Positions 1 through 9,146 of a stretch of 64,000 nucleotides of DNA are shown here, in pieces. How positions within the stretch are numbered: position 1 is the stretch's first letter; every line of letters starts with the position of its first letter. Both the position numbers and the translations under genes were made by a program. Origin of the DNA: Chloroflexota bacterium (lineage in GTDB: Bacteria > Chloroflexota > Anaerolineae > Anaerolineales > Villigracilaceae); NCBI GenBank assembly GCA_013388855.1, contig JACAEM010000005.1:1-64000 (forward strand), read 5' to 3'. The notes under the pieces were generated by a model. The model made no database searches and was not told the DNA's origin. It saw only the letters and a list, made by a program, of their open reading frames with translations.

Positions 1-123
1 ACAACGATATCTTTGCAAACCTGCATTTGTTGTTCCCGCTTTGTTCTGGCGGGTTGTCTCTTGGCAATATGGACATCTGTTCATTTCTCTATTTTAGCCC
101 ATCCATTTGGACACTCCCCAAGA

Positions 124-129
124 TATAAT
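124..129 (+). promoter_or_regulatory. possible -10 box of the first gene
   Basis: A perfect TATAAT preceded by AGA lies 22 bases before the ATG at 152, but no good -35 box stands 16-18 bases upstream. Further upstream a short stem CCCGC/GCGGG (about 35-55) followed by a T-rich stretch could end transcription of a gene outside the window. Weak evidence for both. Confidence 0.3.
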
Positions 130-151
130 TCCCTGTTCGAGGAAATCCACC

Positions 152-1348
152 ATGACATCCTTCAACAAAAAAATCGACGAATGGATGAAAGAAGCCGAAG
201 CGCGACCTGCATCTGCGGTGGCGATCGTGAAATTGGTCGCCAACCGTTTGCGTGAATTGACCGAGCGTAATGAGGAATTGCTGTCGGAGAACATCGCGCT
301 TGAGAACGGCACGCGCGTGGAGGAGTATCAAAAGCGCATTGCCCATCTCGAATATCAACTCGAACTGCTCAAGCGGCGCTTCGGCGTGGACGAAGGCACA
401 CTCGTGGAATTTCCAGCCACGCCAGCCGTGGAAGCATCCACGCTCAGTTTATTGATCTACAACGCGCGCGGTCGCGTCTTCCGCCTTGATCTGGACGAAG
501 ATGCGAAAGAGATCGGTCAAATTGTGGGTGATGTTGTAGGCAATGACGAACCTCCGCGCATATTGGCTGTTCCAGCCAACGAGGAGATTTGTCTGCTGTT
601 CACTTCGGGGCGCATTGAAACGCATTCGGTGAGCAACATCCCCACTGTGGAACTGGGCGGGAAATGGGATTGGAGTCAAGCCGCGTTGCCCGATGAGCCG
701 CGCGCGGGCGAACTGCTGGCTTGCGTCGCGCCATTCTCACACCTGCCGCTCTCCGATTTTTTCCTCCAGATCAGCCGCCGCGGCTGTGCAAAGAAGAACA
801 TGACATCCCTGGCGCAGTCCATTCTCGGCAATCACTACATCGGCAAAGGCGCATTGCAAAAATCCGACCAGCCTTTCGATCTCATGTTGTGTCACAAACA
901 AGACACCGCGATATTCGTCACCTACGAAGGCAAGGTCATCGCCCTCGATGTGGACGACCTCTCATATGCCATCGAGGAGCGAATCAAACTTTCTACCACC
1001 GATTACGTCATCGCCTCGTTCATCGCTCCTGTGGATGCCACGCTTCTCTGTGTGACTCAAACTGGCAAGGTCATTCAACGCGAAAGCAAAAGCATCGACA
1101 CATCCAAATCGTCCACGGCGAAGGGACAGGTGCTGATTCCTCCGTCGCGGCTCGAGCAGGGGGTCCGTTTTATGGGCGCGGCGGCAGTGCAGGATGGAGA
1201 CAGAGTCGTGGTGCTGGATGCCACGGGGAGACTCAATCTCCTCGAGGCGGAATCAATGACCGGCGCCGGTTCGATCGAAGCTGGAGGGCTGATCTTGTCC
1301 ATTGGCAGAATCCCGGCTGACAGTTGGATGAACCTTGTGAAGGTTTAG
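152..1348 (+). CDS. coiled-coil protein with GyrA C-terminal-like beta-propeller repeats (hypothetical)
   Basis: 398 residues from the ATG at 152, which has GAGGAA about 8 bases upstream; an upstream start at 107 has no such site. Residues 1-80 are charged and heptad-like (LRELTERNEELLSENIALE), so a coiled coil is likely. The rest contains repeated strands ending in small-residue/charged turns such as LLFTSGRIETHS, IFVTYEGKVIALD and LCVTQTGKVIQRE, resembling the blades of the GyrA/ParC C-terminal DNA-wrapping domain. There is no topoisomerase catalytic part. The last codons (NLVKV and stop) come from a palindromic repeat. It sits 30 bases before an Hsp70-like gene and is probably co-transcribed with it. 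The function is unknown; the propeller reading is an inference from strand pattern. Confidence 0.75.
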   Translation: MTSFNKKIDEWMKEAEARPASAVAIVKLVANRLRELTERNEELLSENIALENGTRVEEYQKRIAHLEYQLELLKRRFGVDEGTLVEFPATPAVEASTLSLLIYNARGRVFRLDLDEDAKEIGQIVGDVVGNDEPPRILAVPANEEICLLFTSGRIETHSVSNIPTVELGGKWDWSQAALPDEPRAGELLACVAPFSHLPLSDFFLQISRRGCAKKNMTSLAQSILGNHYIGKGALQKSDQPFDLMLCHKQDTAIFVTYEGKVIALDVDDLSYAIEERIKLSTTDYVIASFIAPVDATLLCVTQTGKVIQRESKSIDTSKSSTAKGQVLIPPSRLEQGVRFMGAAAVQDGDRVVVLDATGRLNLLEAESMTGAGSIEAGGLILSIGRIPADSWMNLVKV

Positions 1349-1363
1349 AACCTTCGCAAGGTT
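1331..1363. repeat. tandem AACCTT/AAGGTT palindromes
   Basis: Two 15-base palindromes, AACCTTGTGAAGGTT and AACCTTCGCAAGGTT, separated by TAG. The first encodes the last five residues of the upstream protein and the TAG is its stop codon. Confidence 0.8.
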
Positions 1364-1378
1364 GACGGAGTCATCTTT

Positions 1379-2704
1379 ATGAGTCTTAAAGTCGGCATTG
1401 ATTTTGGCACGTCCAATTCGGGTGTGGCGGTCTTCGATGGTCAGAAGGTCAGGCTGCTGCCGGTGGATCCGAAAAATGTTCTGCCGGAAGTCATCAAGAC
1501 CGTGTTGTACATCACAAAAGATTACCGTACATATCTCGGGCACGAGGCGGTAGAGACGTATTACCGCGATAACGTCAATCGCCAGCGGCGCTACGTGAAG
1601 CAGTGGGCGGGCGAGATCGAATATCGCGGCGCGGACATGTTTTACGTGGACGATGTCTTTGTGTACGTGGATGAGTTGAAGCCGGGGCGCTTGCTGCAAT
1701 ATCTTAAGACCGCCCTGCGCAAGGATAATTATCAGGGCACGCAGATCTTCGAACGGTTTTACAGCGTCGGCGACCTGGCGCAGACGTATTTGAACCTGTT
1801 GAAGAAACGCGCCGAAGAGGTGCTGGGTGAATCGATCGACGCGGTGACGCTCGGCCGCCCGGTCAAATTTTCCGAGTCGCCTGAAATGGATCGCAAAGCG
1901 CAAGAAACATTGCGCCAAGCCGCGCACGAGGCAGGCTTCAAAGCGGTGGACTTTGAACTGGAGCCGATTGCCGCGGCGTTGTATTACGAGCAATCCATTA
2001 CAGAGCCGCAGAACGTCGTCATCTTCGACTTCGGCGGCGGCACCCTCGACATCGCCGTGATGCGACTCGGCGACGCGAAGAGTCGCAAGGTCTATGCCAG
2101 CGGCGGCGTGGACATTGCAGGCTCGGACTTCGACCGCACGATCATCGAGAAGCGCATGTTGCCACACTTCGGATATGGGAAGGTCAAGCATCATCCCGAG
2201 ATCATGCAAATGATCGAAGCCATCCCCGATTGGATGGCGCTCCCTGAATTGGGCACGCCGATTAACAAGAATATTTTGGAGAAGGCGATTCAGGCAAAAG
2301 TGGCGCCTGTCCGTTTGAAAGCGCTGGAGCATTTGATCTACAACGACCTGGCGTTCACGTTCTACAACCGCGTCGAGGCAGGGAAGATCGCTTTGTCGAG
2401 TGAAGGTGCGACGATCATCAGCCTGGAAGATAAAAACATCGCACTGTGGGAACTGTACACGCGCTCTCAGTTTGAGTCCGATATTCAGCATTATGTGGTG
2501 GATGTGGAAAAAGTCCTGCTGGATACCATAGCAAAATCGGGATTTGATATCGAAGAAATTGATGCAGTCGTGAAGACGGGCGGCTCGTCGAATATTCCGT
2601 TGTTCACGGGGATGCTTGAAAGAATCTTTGGGGCTGAGAAGGTAAAGGAATCCAGCTCGTTCAGCAGCGTGGTCGCGGGGTTGGCGATTAAGGCGTGGAT
2701 GTAA
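1379..2704 (+). CDS. Hsp70-family ATPase (YegD-like, lacks substrate-binding domain)
   Basis: 441 residues, about the length of an Hsp70 nucleotide-binding domain alone. Phosphate-1 loop GIDFGTSNSG near residue 6, phosphate-2 loop FDFGGGTLDIAV near 218 and adenosine loop VVKTGGSSNIP near 400 are all present, so ATP binding is expected. The DnaK substrate-binding and lid domains are absent, as in YegD-type proteins of about 450 residues. A GGAG site lies 9 bases before the ATG. It follows the propeller protein by 30 bases, suggesting a two-gene operon. Client and role unknown. Confidence 0.9.
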   Translation: MSLKVGIDFGTSNSGVAVFDGQKVRLLPVDPKNVLPEVIKTVLYITKDYRTYLGHEAVETYYRDNVNRQRRYVKQWAGEIEYRGADMFYVDDVFVYVDELKPGRLLQYLKTALRKDNYQGTQIFERFYSVGDLAQTYLNLLKKRAEEVLGESIDAVTLGRPVKFSESPEMDRKAQETLRQAAHEAGFKAVDFELEPIAAALYYEQSITEPQNVVIFDFGGGTLDIAVMRLGDAKSRKVYASGGVDIAGSDFDRTIIEKRMLPHFGYGKVKHHPEIMQMIEAIPDWMALPELGTPINKNILEKAIQAKVAPVRLKALEHLIYNDLAFTFYNRVEAGKIALSSEGATIISLEDKNIALWELYTRSQFESDIQHYVVDVEKVLLDTIAKSGFDIEEIDAVVKTGGSSNIPLFTGMLERIFGAEKVKESSSFSSVVAGLAIKAWM

Positions 2705-2757
2705 ATCTTGCTCACTGCAAAGGGCACAAAGAAAAATGCTTGTCTTCGTAGTTACAA

Positions 2758-3531
2758 TTACCGCAACACCTCTCTAAAACTCCTCGCAAACTCCCTCGCC
2801 GCCTCAACTGGCTTCTCGCTCCCCCCAATCATTTTCACGCACGCCGAACCGACGATGACGCCGTCCGCCATCCTCCCAACTTCTTTGGCTTGTTCGGGCG
2901 TGCTGATGCCAAACCCCACACACACAGGCACGGATTGCAAAGCATGCTCGCGCACTTGCGCAATCAAACCTCCAAGCCCTTCCGCCAGGGATTGGCGTTC
3001 TCCCGTGATGCCCGTCACGGAAACGAGATAGATGAACCCCTTTGCATTGCGGGCAATCATTTCCATGCGTTCGGGAGGCGTGGTGGGGGCAAGCATTTGA
3101 ATCAACGGCAAATCGCCAGCCGCCTCTTCAAATTCCTTCGACTCTTCTGCCGGCAAATCGGGGATGATGAATCCGTCTGCGCCCGCCTCGCGTGCATCGC
3201 GGACGAATTTTTCCAGTCCATACGCCAGCATGGGGTTGTAGTAGCCCATCAGAATCAGGGGGATGTCCACGCCGCGCCGCCGCAATTCCTTCACGGCTTC
3301 GAGCGATTTCTTGACGGTGATTCCTTTTTCCAATGCAATTTGCGTAGCGTGTTGAATCACCGGTCCATCGGCGAGCGGATCGGAGAAGGACAAGCCCACC
3401 TCGATCAAGTCTGCGCCGTTCCTGGCAAGCGCTTCGATCACGTCAATGGACATGTCCAGGTCAGGGTAGCCCAGCGGGAAGTAGGGCATGAAGATGGGTT
3501 TGGTTGTAAAAGCAGTTTCAAGTCTGGTCAT
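2758..3531 (-). CDS. trpA: tryptophan synthase alpha chain
   Basis: 257 residues starting MTRLETAF at 3531, with GAGGAACTC before the ATG. An upstream in-frame start would add MVSGNYHLP, which is translated repeat and not part of the family. TrpA cleaves indole-3-glycerol phosphate to indole and glyceraldehyde 3-phosphate. The catalytic Glu44 (LIEVGLSFSDP) and Asp55 (PLADGP) are present; the TIM-barrel phosphate motif GFGISTPEQA is near residue 207. It is the last gene of the trp operon and converges with the Hsp70 gene; 53 bases separate them with no clear terminator. Confidence 0.97.
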   Translation of the reverse strand: MTRLETAFTTKPIFMPYFPLGYPDLDMSIDVIEALARNGADLIEVGLSFSDPLADGPVIQHATQIALEKGITVKKSLEAVKELRRRGVDIPLILMGYYNPMLAYGLEKFVRDAREAGADGFIIPDLPAEESKEFEEAAGDLPLIQMLAPTTPPERMEMIARNAKGFIYLVSVTGITGERQSLAEGLGGLIAQVREHALQSVPVCVGFGISTPEQAKEVGRMADGVIVGSACVKMIGGSEKPVEAAREFARSFREVLR

Positions 3532-3547
3532 GAGTTCCTCGTCATAA

Positions 3548-3583
3548 GTAACTGGTAAATGGTAATTACCGCTTACCACTTAC
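3548..3583. repeat. 36-bp GGTAATTACC-centred palindrome (trpB-trpA gap)
   Basis: Imperfect 36-base palindrome centred on GGTAATTACC with TGGTAA/TTACCA arms. It fills the trpB-trpA gap and supplies the trpB stop codon (TAA at 3580-3582). Near-identical copies lie at 16873-16908 and 33157-33192. Confidence 0.85.
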
Positions 3584-4773
3584 TCTTTACCCAATTCCTT
3601 TATCACCGTATTCAAATCCTTGTCCCCCCGCCCCGAGAGATTGACCAGAATGACCTGATCCTTCCGCATCTTCGGCGCTCTCTTCAGCGCCTCCGCCACC
3701 GCATGGGACGATTCCAGCGCGGGGATGATGCCCTCCGTGTGGCATAACGTCTGGAAGGCGTTCAATGCCTCCTCATCCGTTGCGGATGTGTAAAAGGCGC
3801 GCTCGTGGTCGCGCAGCAGGGCATGTTCGGGACCGACCGCCGCGTAATCCAACCCCGCCGAGACGGAGTGCGTTTCGGCAATCTGACCATCTTCATCCTG
3901 CAGGACATACGTCCGCGTGCCGTGGATGACTCCCACGCGCCCCTTGGATGGGTCGCCGAAACGCGCGGCGTGTCTGCCCGTTTCGATTCCGCTGCCGCCT
4001 GCTTCGACGCCAATCAACTCCACCTGCTCATCGTTCACAAACCCGCTAAAGACACCAATCGCATTCGATCCGCCGCCCACACAGGCAATGACCGCATCGG
4101 GCAAGCGTCCCACTTCCATCAGCATTTGTTCCCGCGCCTCCCGTCCAATCACTGATTGGAACTCGCGCACCATCGTCGGATAGGGATGCGGTCCCAGCGC
4201 CGAGCCAAGCAGGTAATGTGTATCACGCACGTTCGTCACCCAATCGCGGATGGCTTCATTGATGGCGTCCTTCAGTGTTTTCGTCCCCGAACTGACGGGT
4301 CGCACCTCCGCGCCGAGCAGTTTCATGCGGAAGACGTTCGGCTCCTGGCGGGCGATGTCCACTTCGCCCATGTACACCACGCATTCGAGTCCCAGCAGCG
4401 CCGCCGCCGTCGCCGAAGCGACTCCGTGCTGACCCGCGCCCGTCTCTGCCACGATGCGCCGCTTGCCCATGCGCTTGACGAGCAATGCCTGTCCTAGCGC
4501 GTTGTTGATTTTGTGCGCGCCCGTGTGCGCCAAGTCTTCGCGCTTCAGGTAGATTTGCGCGCCGCCCAATTTTTCCGAGAGACGTTTGGCATACGTCAGC
4601 GGCGTGGGTCTGCCGACAAACGAAGCCAGCAACTGATTGAACTCGCGCTGAAATTCAATGTCTGCTCTTGCCGATACGAACGCCTCTTCCAACTCGATGA
4701 GCGCGGGCATGAGCGTTTCGGGGACGAACTGTCCGCCGTAGGGACCGAACTTGGGAGGGAGTAGTGTGGTCAT
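3580..4773 (-). CDS. trpB: tryptophan synthase beta chain
   Basis: 397 residues from [10 protein letters not shown], the usual TrpB length. The open frame continues upstream but only as overlap with trpF. TrpB condenses indole with serine in the alpha2beta2 complex. The PLP lysine is Lys88 ([13 protein letters not shown]); the phosphate-binding glycine loop [10 protein letters not shown] is present. The ATG overlaps the trpF stop as ATGA (4770-4773), indicating translational coupling. The stop codon lies within a palindromic repeat. Confidence 0.98.
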   Translation of the reverse strand: MTTLLPPKFGPYGGQFVPETLMPALIELEEAFVSARADIEFQREFNQLLASFVGRPTPLTYAKRLSEKLGGAQIYLKREDLAHTGAHKINNALGQALLVKRMGKRRIVAETGAGQHGVASATAAALLGLECVVYMGEVDIARQEPNVFRMKLLGAEVRPVSSGTKTLKDAINEAIRDWVTNVRDTHYLLGSALGPHPYPTMVREFQSVIGREAREQMLMEVGRLPDAVIACVGGGSNAIGVFSGFVNDEQVELIGVEAGGSGIETGRHAARFGDPSKGRVGVIHGTRTYVLQDEDGQIAETHSVSAGLDYAAVGPEHALLRDHERAFYTSATDEEALNAFQTLCHTEGIIPALESSHAVAEALKRAPKMRKDQVILVNLSGRGDKDLNTVIKELGKE

Positions 4774-5417
4774 AATTCCTCGTGGTGGTGGTTGGTTATC
4801 TCTGCTCTCTTGACTTCTCTTACGAATTGCATCATCTTCCCCGCGTCTTTCTTCCCCGGGGCTGCCTCGACGCCCGAAGCCGCATCCACGCCCCAGGGTT
4901 GGACTCGGCAAACCGCCTCGGCGACGTTTTCGGGAGTCAATCCGCCTGCGAGCAATAACGGATATTTTTTCGCCAATTCTGCGGCGGCTGTCCAATCGGC
5001 AGTGACGCCGCTCCCGCCGTACACGCCTTTCACAGAAGAGTCCAGCAAAAATGCGGGCGGTTCGCTTCTGGCAAAGCCATCCACGCTTGCAGGGATTCCA
5101 CGAAACGCTTTGAAGGCTTTGCCGTTGAGAGCGGAGAGCGTTTCGGGCAGTTCGTCGCCGTGAAGTTGGGCAAGGTCGAGGTAACAGGTTTGCAGGATGT
5201 CTTTGATTTCTTCGACGGATGCGTTGACGAACACGCCGACAAGTTTAATTTGCGGGTATTCACGCTTCAAAACGGAGGTGATTTCGACGCAGGCGTTTTT
5301 TTCGATGAAGCGGACACTCTTAGGGTAGAAGTTGAATCCGAGATAGTCCGCGCCGGCTTCGATGGCGGCGAGGGCGTCGGGAAGGGTTTTGATTCCGCAG
5401 ATTTTTACCGTTATCAT
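4770..5417 (-). CDS. trpF: phosphoribosylanthranilate isomerase
   Basis: 215 residues. It isomerises phosphoribosylanthranilate to CdRP. The catalytic general base Cys7 (VKICGIKT) and the C-terminal acid motif [11 protein letters not shown] are visible, as is the TIM-barrel AGGLTPENV loop. Start overlaps the trpC stop and its own stop overlaps trpB, both as ATGA. The C-terminal tail contains a His-His-His-Glu-Glu run just before the stop, which carries the trpB ribosome-binding GAGGAA. Confidence 0.97.
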   Translation of the reverse strand: MITVKICGIKTLPDALAAIEAGADYLGFNFYPKSVRFIEKNACVEITSVLKREYPQIKLVGVFVNASVEEIKDILQTCYLDLAQLHGDELPETLSALNGKAFKAFRGIPASVDGFARSEPPAFLLDSSVKGVYGGSGVTADWTAAAELAKKYPLLLAGGLTPENVAEAVCRVQPWGVDAASGVEAAPGKKDAGKMMQFVREVKRAEITNHHHEEL

Positions 5418-6280
5418 GAGTTTGAATGTTTGAAGGTTGACAGGTTTGAACGTTCTAACTTTTCAACCTGTAAACCTGATAACTCCCTCACTTTCGCAGG
5501 GATGTTTTCGGACGTGACCAACGCTTCGCCGACGAGAATTGCATCCACATTGGCTTTCTCCAGGCGCTCGACATCGGCGGCGGTGAAGATGCCGCTTTCG
5601 GCAACGACAGCGATTTCGGCGGGAATCATCGGGCGCAACCGCTCTGTCGTTTCGAGGGAGACTTCAAAGGTGGACAGGTTGCGGTTGTTGATGCCGATGA
5701 GTTGGATGTTTTTCAACTTCAGGGCGCGTTCGGTTTCGGCTTCGTCGTGGACTTCGACCAACGGGGTCAAGCCGAGTTCGAGGGCGAGGGCGTGCAAATC
5801 GGCGAAGAGGGCGTCGTCGGTCAGCGCGGCGGCGATGAGGAGGACGGCGTCCGCTCCGCTGGCGCGGGTTTCGTAGAGTTGGGTTTGGTGGAGGATGAAG
5901 TCTTTACGTAAGAGGGGTAATTGGTGATTGGTAATTCGTAATTGGTGTAGGGTTGCCAGACTACTCATGAAAAATTTTTCGTCGGTGAGGACGCTGATGG
6001 CAGAAGCGCCATTTTGGGCGTAGAGGCTGGCAAGTTGGAAGAGATCGAGGTGCGGGGCGAGGAGTCCTTTCGAGGGAGAGGCGCGTTTGAGTTCAGCGAT
6101 CAGGCTTACCCTCACCCTTTCCTCTCTCCCATTGGGAGAGGGGTGATGGGGTGAGGGGAAAATAGCGGCAAGAAAATTTCGAGGCGTTGGGCTCTGTTCG
6201 GCGGCGCGGCGCAATGCTGAGGCGTCGAGCGCCGCAATTTCCGTCTTTTTGTGTTCGAGGATTTTGGCAAGAATGCTCAT
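5414..6280 (-). CDS. trpC: indole-3-glycerol phosphate synthase with two in-frame repeat insertions
   Basis: 288 residues. TrpC closes the indole ring of CdRP. Conserved motifs: [41 protein letters not shown] and [10 protein letters not shown]. Three parts look foreign. About 16 extra residues ([17 protein letters not shown]) precede the LIAELKR strand and are encoded by a palindromic CCCTCTCCC repeat (6109-6158). HQLRITNHQ before LPLLRKDF is encoded by a GGTAATTGG repeat (5916-5947). The tail after about residue 268 is encoded by a third repeat (5419-5478). The reading frame and catalytic motifs are intact, so the enzyme is probably active. Start overlaps the trpGD stop as ATGA. Confidence 0.95.
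   Translation of the reverse strand: MSILAKILEHKKTEIAALDASALRRAAEQSPTPRNFLAAIFPSPHHPSPNGREERVRVSLIAELKRASPSKGLLAPHLDLFQLASLYAQNGASAISVLTDEKFFMSSLATLHQLRITNHQLPLLRKDFILHQTQLYETRASGADAVLLIAAALTDDALFADLHALALELGLTPLVEVHDEAETERALKLKNIQLIGINNRNLSTFEVSLETTERLRPMIPAEIAVVAESGIFTAADVERLEKANVDAILVGEALVTSENIPAKVRELSGLQVEKLERSNLSTFKHSNS
5419..5478. repeat. AAGGTTTGAA-type palindrome at the trpC/trpF junction
   Basis: Imperfect inverted repeat with arms AGGTTTGAACGTT and AACTTTTCAACCT. It codes for the last about 20 residues of TrpC. Similar elements lie at 7921, 9084, 11911 and 36481. Confidence 0.75.
5916..5947. repeat. GGTAATTGG repeat inside trpC
   Basis: Low-complexity run of GGTAATTGG-type units matching the half-arms of the intergenic 36-base palindromes, read in frame within trpC just before the conserved PLLRKDF strand. 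Confidence 0.75.
6109..6158. repeat. CCCTCACCC-CCTCTCCC palindrome inserted in frame in trpC
   Basis: Arms CCCTCACCC/GGGTGAGGG-like and CTCTCCC/GGGAGAG around ATT. Copies of the same type occur between genes at 31568 and 34497 and inside lysK at 27256. Confidence 0.85.
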
Positions 6281-7905
6281 TGGACGGTCTGGAATTGTCG
6301 CGTGAATTCAACCAGCGCGTCGAGTTTGGCGAGGGCGGCGCCGCTATCGAGCGAGGCTTGGGCTTCGGCAAGGGCGGATTTGAAATCGCCCGTTTCGGCG
6401 GCGAGGGCGGCGGCGGCGTTGAGCAGGACGGCATCGCGGCGCGCGCCCCTGACTGCCGAAGGCGTGTTGCCGAGGAGGTCGCGCATCATTTGAGCGGATT
6501 CGTCGGGCGTGCCGCCGCGTAAATCTTGAACGGTGGATGGCGCGAGACCGAGGTCAGCGGGATCGAGGTCGTAGGTTTCGACGACGCCGTTTTTCAAATG
6601 GCTGACGCGGTTGACGCCTGTGGTGTTGAGTTCGTCGAGTCCGTTCGCGCCGTGAACCACGAGCGCGGCTTTGGAGCCGAGTTCCTTGAGGACGTGCGCG
6701 AGCGGCTCGGTGAGTTTGGGGTCGAAGACGCCCGTGAGTTGGATGTGCGCGCCCGCAGGGTTGGTGAGCGGACCGAGGATGTTGAAGATGGTGCGCTGTC
6801 CGATTTCCTTGCGCGGACCGACGGCGTGCTTCATGGCGGGATGAAACTTGGGGGCGAACATAAATCCGATGCCGATTTCTTGGATGGCTTGCGCGACCTG
6901 TTCGGCGGTGAGGTCGAGGTTGACGCCGAGGGCGGAGAGGACATCCGCACTGCCGCATTGGGAGGAGGCGGCGCGGTTGCCGTGCTTGGCGACTTTGCGT
7001 CCTGTGCCTGCGAGGACGAAGGCGGCGGCGGTAGAGATATTGAAGGTGTGCGCGCCGTCTCCGCCTGTGCCGACGATGTCGTAAACGGATTCGTCCACGT
7101 TGAGTTTGACCTTGACTGCGTTAGCGCGCATAGCGCGGACAGAGCCTGTGATTTCGGGAATGGTCTCGCCTTTCATGCGGAGCGCGACGAGATACGCGCC
7201 GATTTGCGCGGGCGTGGCTTGCCCCGTCATGATGATGTTCATGGCTTGTTCGGCTTCGCCGTCGGTGAGGTCGGTGCGGTTGATGGCTTTTGCAATAAAG
7301 GGCTTGAGCATGGAGAGTTCTCCTTTCGAGGCGGGAGCGGGGTTCAGGTCAAGGAAGTTTTTGAGAATCTGTTTGCCATGTTCGGTGAGGATGGACTCGG
7401 GATGGAACTGCACGCCATAGGTGTGGTGCTGGCGGTGTTTGAGCCCCATGATTTCCTCTTCTGGGGTGATGGCGGTCACTTCCAATTCGGGGTGGATGGG
7501 GTCATAGACGACGAGCGAGTGATAACGCATCGCTTCAAACGGCGAGGGGATGCCTTTGAAGATGCCCTGTCCGTTGTGGGTCACTTTGGATGTCTTACCG
7601 TGCATGAGCCGCTGGGCACGGTCCACTTTGCCGCCGAAGACCGCCGCGAGCGCCTGATGCCCGAGGCAAACGCCCAGCACAGGGATTTTGCCGTCGAAGT
7701 ATTTGAGGGCGTCAGATGAGATGCCGTCGTCTTTTATCGGTTCGCCTGGACCGGGCGAGATGACCAGATGCGACGGATTGAGGGCGATGAGTTGATTCAA
7801 CGTCACCTGGTCGTTGCGGAAGACTTTGACCTCCGCGCCGAGTTCGCCGAAGTATTGAACCAAGTTATAGGTAAACGAGTCGTAATTATCTATTAGGACT
7901 AACAT
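6277..7905 (-). CDS. trpGD: fused anthranilate synthase glutaminase / anthranilate phosphoribosyltransferase
   Basis: 542 residues. Residues 1-190 are the class I glutamine amidotransferase TrpG: nucleophile Cys80 (GVCLGHQAL) and His-Glu in QFHPESI supply ammonia to TrpE. A short linker leads to TrpD (from [10 protein letters not shown], about residue 199), which transfers phosphoribose to anthranilate; its PRPP loop [14 protein letters not shown] and the [15 protein letters not shown] motif are present. Fusion of the two is known in enterobacteria and some other phyla. The stop overlaps the trpC start as ATGA. The 5' neighbour is trpS, separated by a palindromic repeat. Confidence 0.97.
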   Translation of the reverse strand: MLVLIDNYDSFTYNLVQYFGELGAEVKVFRNDQVTLNQLIALNPSHLVISPGPGEPIKDDGISSDALKYFDGKIPVLGVCLGHQALAAVFGGKVDRAQRLMHGKTSKVTHNGQGIFKGIPSPFEAMRYHSLVVYDPIHPELEVTAITPEEEIMGLKHRQHHTYGVQFHPESILTEHGKQILKNFLDLNPAPASKGELSMLKPFIAKAINRTDLTDGEAEQAMNIIMTGQATPAQIGAYLVALRMKGETIPEITGSVRAMRANAVKVKLNVDESVYDIVGTGGDGAHTFNISTAAAFVLAGTGRKVAKHGNRAASSQCGSADVLSALGVNLDLTAEQVAQAIQEIGIGFMFAPKFHPAMKHAVGPRKEIGQRTIFNILGPLTNPAGAHIQLTGVFDPKLTEPLAHVLKELGSKAALVVHGANGLDELNTTGVNRVSHLKNGVVETYDLDPADLGLAPSTVQDLRGGTPDESAQMMRDLLGNTPSAVRGARRDAVLLNAAAALAAETGDFKSALAEAQASLDSGAALAKLDALVEFTRQFQTVQ

Positions 7906-7920
7906 TGTTATGCTCCTTAC

Positions 7921-7994
7921 GGTTCGAAAGTTTGAAGGTTGGAAAGTTGACAGGTTGCAAACTTTCTAACTTTCCAACTTGTAACTTGCAAACC
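7921..7994. repeat. AAGGTTTGAA-type palindrome between trpS and trpGD
   Basis: 74-base imperfect inverted repeat: arms GGTTGGAAAGTT and AACTTTCCAACTT plus outer GGTT/AACC. It fills almost all of the 93-base gap. Confidence 0.8.
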
Positions 7995-7998
7995 GTAT

Positions 7999-9054
7999 TC
8001 AGCCTTCATTCCCGAAAATATCCACCTGATCTACGAACAAATCAAGCGAATAAGATAAGCCTGTCTTCTCGCGAACGAGTTCCATCGTCGCTTTGGCTTC
8101 GGCTTGCATACGCTGAATGCCCTGCGCGAGTACATCGTTGGCGATGAGGGGATGGGCAAGGTAATAGGCGCGTTTTTCACGGATGGGTTCGAGGAAGTTG
8201 TTGATGGCGCGGGCGAGTTTTTCCTTGACTTCCACATCGCCAACCTGACCCTTGCGATAACGTTCCTTGAGGTCGTCCACTTCGGCGCGGGAGGGGTTGA
8301 AGGCGTCGTGGTAGATGAAGACGGGGTTGCCCTCCACCGTTCCAGGGTCGGTGGCGCGGAGGCGTTTGGGGTCGGTGTACATGTTCATCACCTTTTGCCT
8401 CACCGTCTCGGCGTCGTCGGAAAGGTAGATGGCGTTGTTGAGCGACTTGGACATCTTGTTCTGCCCATCCGTGCCGACGAGGAGCGGGACATCGCCGATG
8501 ATAGGTTCGGGTTCGGGGAAGGTCTCGCCGTAGAGGTTGTTGAAGCGGCGCGCCAGTTCGCGGGCAAGTTCGACGTGAGACTGGTTGTCGCGCCCGACGG
8601 GGACGACTTGCGCACGCGGGAGGAGGATGTCCACCGCCTGCAGGACAGGGTAGCCAAGCAGACCGAACGGCATAGAGTCCATGTGGGCGTCGCGCGCCAT
8701 GTCCTTGAGGGTGGGCATTCGTTCGAGGCGCGGCACGGTGACGAGCATTTCGAAGAGCAGGTTCAACTGGTAGGTTTCGGGAATCGCCGACTGCACGAAA
8801 ATCGTGCTGACATTCGGGTCAATGCCGACAGCGAGATAATCCAGCACGGTCTCTTTGATGTAGGTGGGGATTTCCTTGATATGTTCGGGTTCGGGTCTGG
8901 TCGTGAGCGTGTGCAGGTCGGCGATGATGAAGAAGGATTCGTACTGGTATTGCAGACGCACCCGATTGGCGAGCGAGCCGACGTAGTGACCGAGGTGGAG
9001 GCGTCCTGTGGGACGGTCACCAGTAAGGAGGCGGGGTTTGGGGGAGGGTGTCAT
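7999..9054 (-). CDS. trpS: tryptophanyl-tRNA synthetase
   Basis: 351 residues from [25 protein letters not shown] lies 8 bases upstream. Further upstream in-frame codons encode a translated repeat and are rejected. Class I signatures: [12 protein letters not shown] (HIGH-like) near residue 16 and KMSKS ([10 protein letters not shown]) near 203. Lying inside the trp operon behind a tRNA-Trp-sensing T-box, synthetase and amino acid supply are controlled together. Confidence 0.97.
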   Translation of the reverse strand: MTPSPKPRLLTGDRPTGRLHLGHYVGSLANRVRLQYQYESFFIIADLHTLTTRPEPEHIKEIPTYIKETVLDYLAVGIDPNVSTIFVQSAIPETYQLNLLFEMLVTVPRLERMPTLKDMARDAHMDSMPFGLLGYPVLQAVDILLPRAQVVPVGRDNQSHVELARELARRFNNLYGETFPEPEPIIGDVPLLVGTDGQNKMSKSLNNAIYLSDDAETVRQKVMNMYTDPKRLRATDPGTVEGNPVFIYHDAFNPSRAEVDDLKERYRKGQVGDVEVKEKLARAINNFLEPIREKRAYYLAHPLIANDVLAQGIQRMQAEAKATMELVREKTGLSYSLDLFVDQVDIFGNEG

Positions 9055-9083
9055 GGTCTTTGTTCCTTTCAAGTTCAGTTGGT

Positions 9084-9146
9084 GGTTGACGGTTGATAGT
9101 TGACAGCGGAAAGCCGCCAACTGTCCACTTACAACTGTCAACCGTT
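9084..9146. repeat. GGTTGACAGTTG-type palindrome between trpE and trpS
   Basis: Imperfect inverted repeat with GGTTGACGGTTGATAGTTG facing CAACTGTCAACCG. It supplies the last two codons and TGA stop of trpE (9138-9146). Confidence 0.75.

Noticed and set aside
1253-2491. 412-codon open frame opposite the Hsp70-like gene
   Set aside because: Antisense shadow; rich in Arg/His/Gln with no recognisable domain, while the plus strand has all three Hsp70 ATPase loops.
3532-3579. N-terminal extension of TrpA beginning MVSGNYHLP
   Set aside because: The added residues are a translated palindromic repeat, also found before argH; the good ribosome-binding site is at the inner ATG.
6526-7719. 397-codon open frame opposite trpGD
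   Set aside because: It is antisense to a gene with clear TrpG and TrpD motifs; its Glu/Asp/Gly/Val/Phe-rich composition is typical of a shadow frame in GC-biased DNA.
8104-9096. 330-codon open frame opposite trpS
   Set aside because: Antisense shadow of a gene with intact synthetase signatures.
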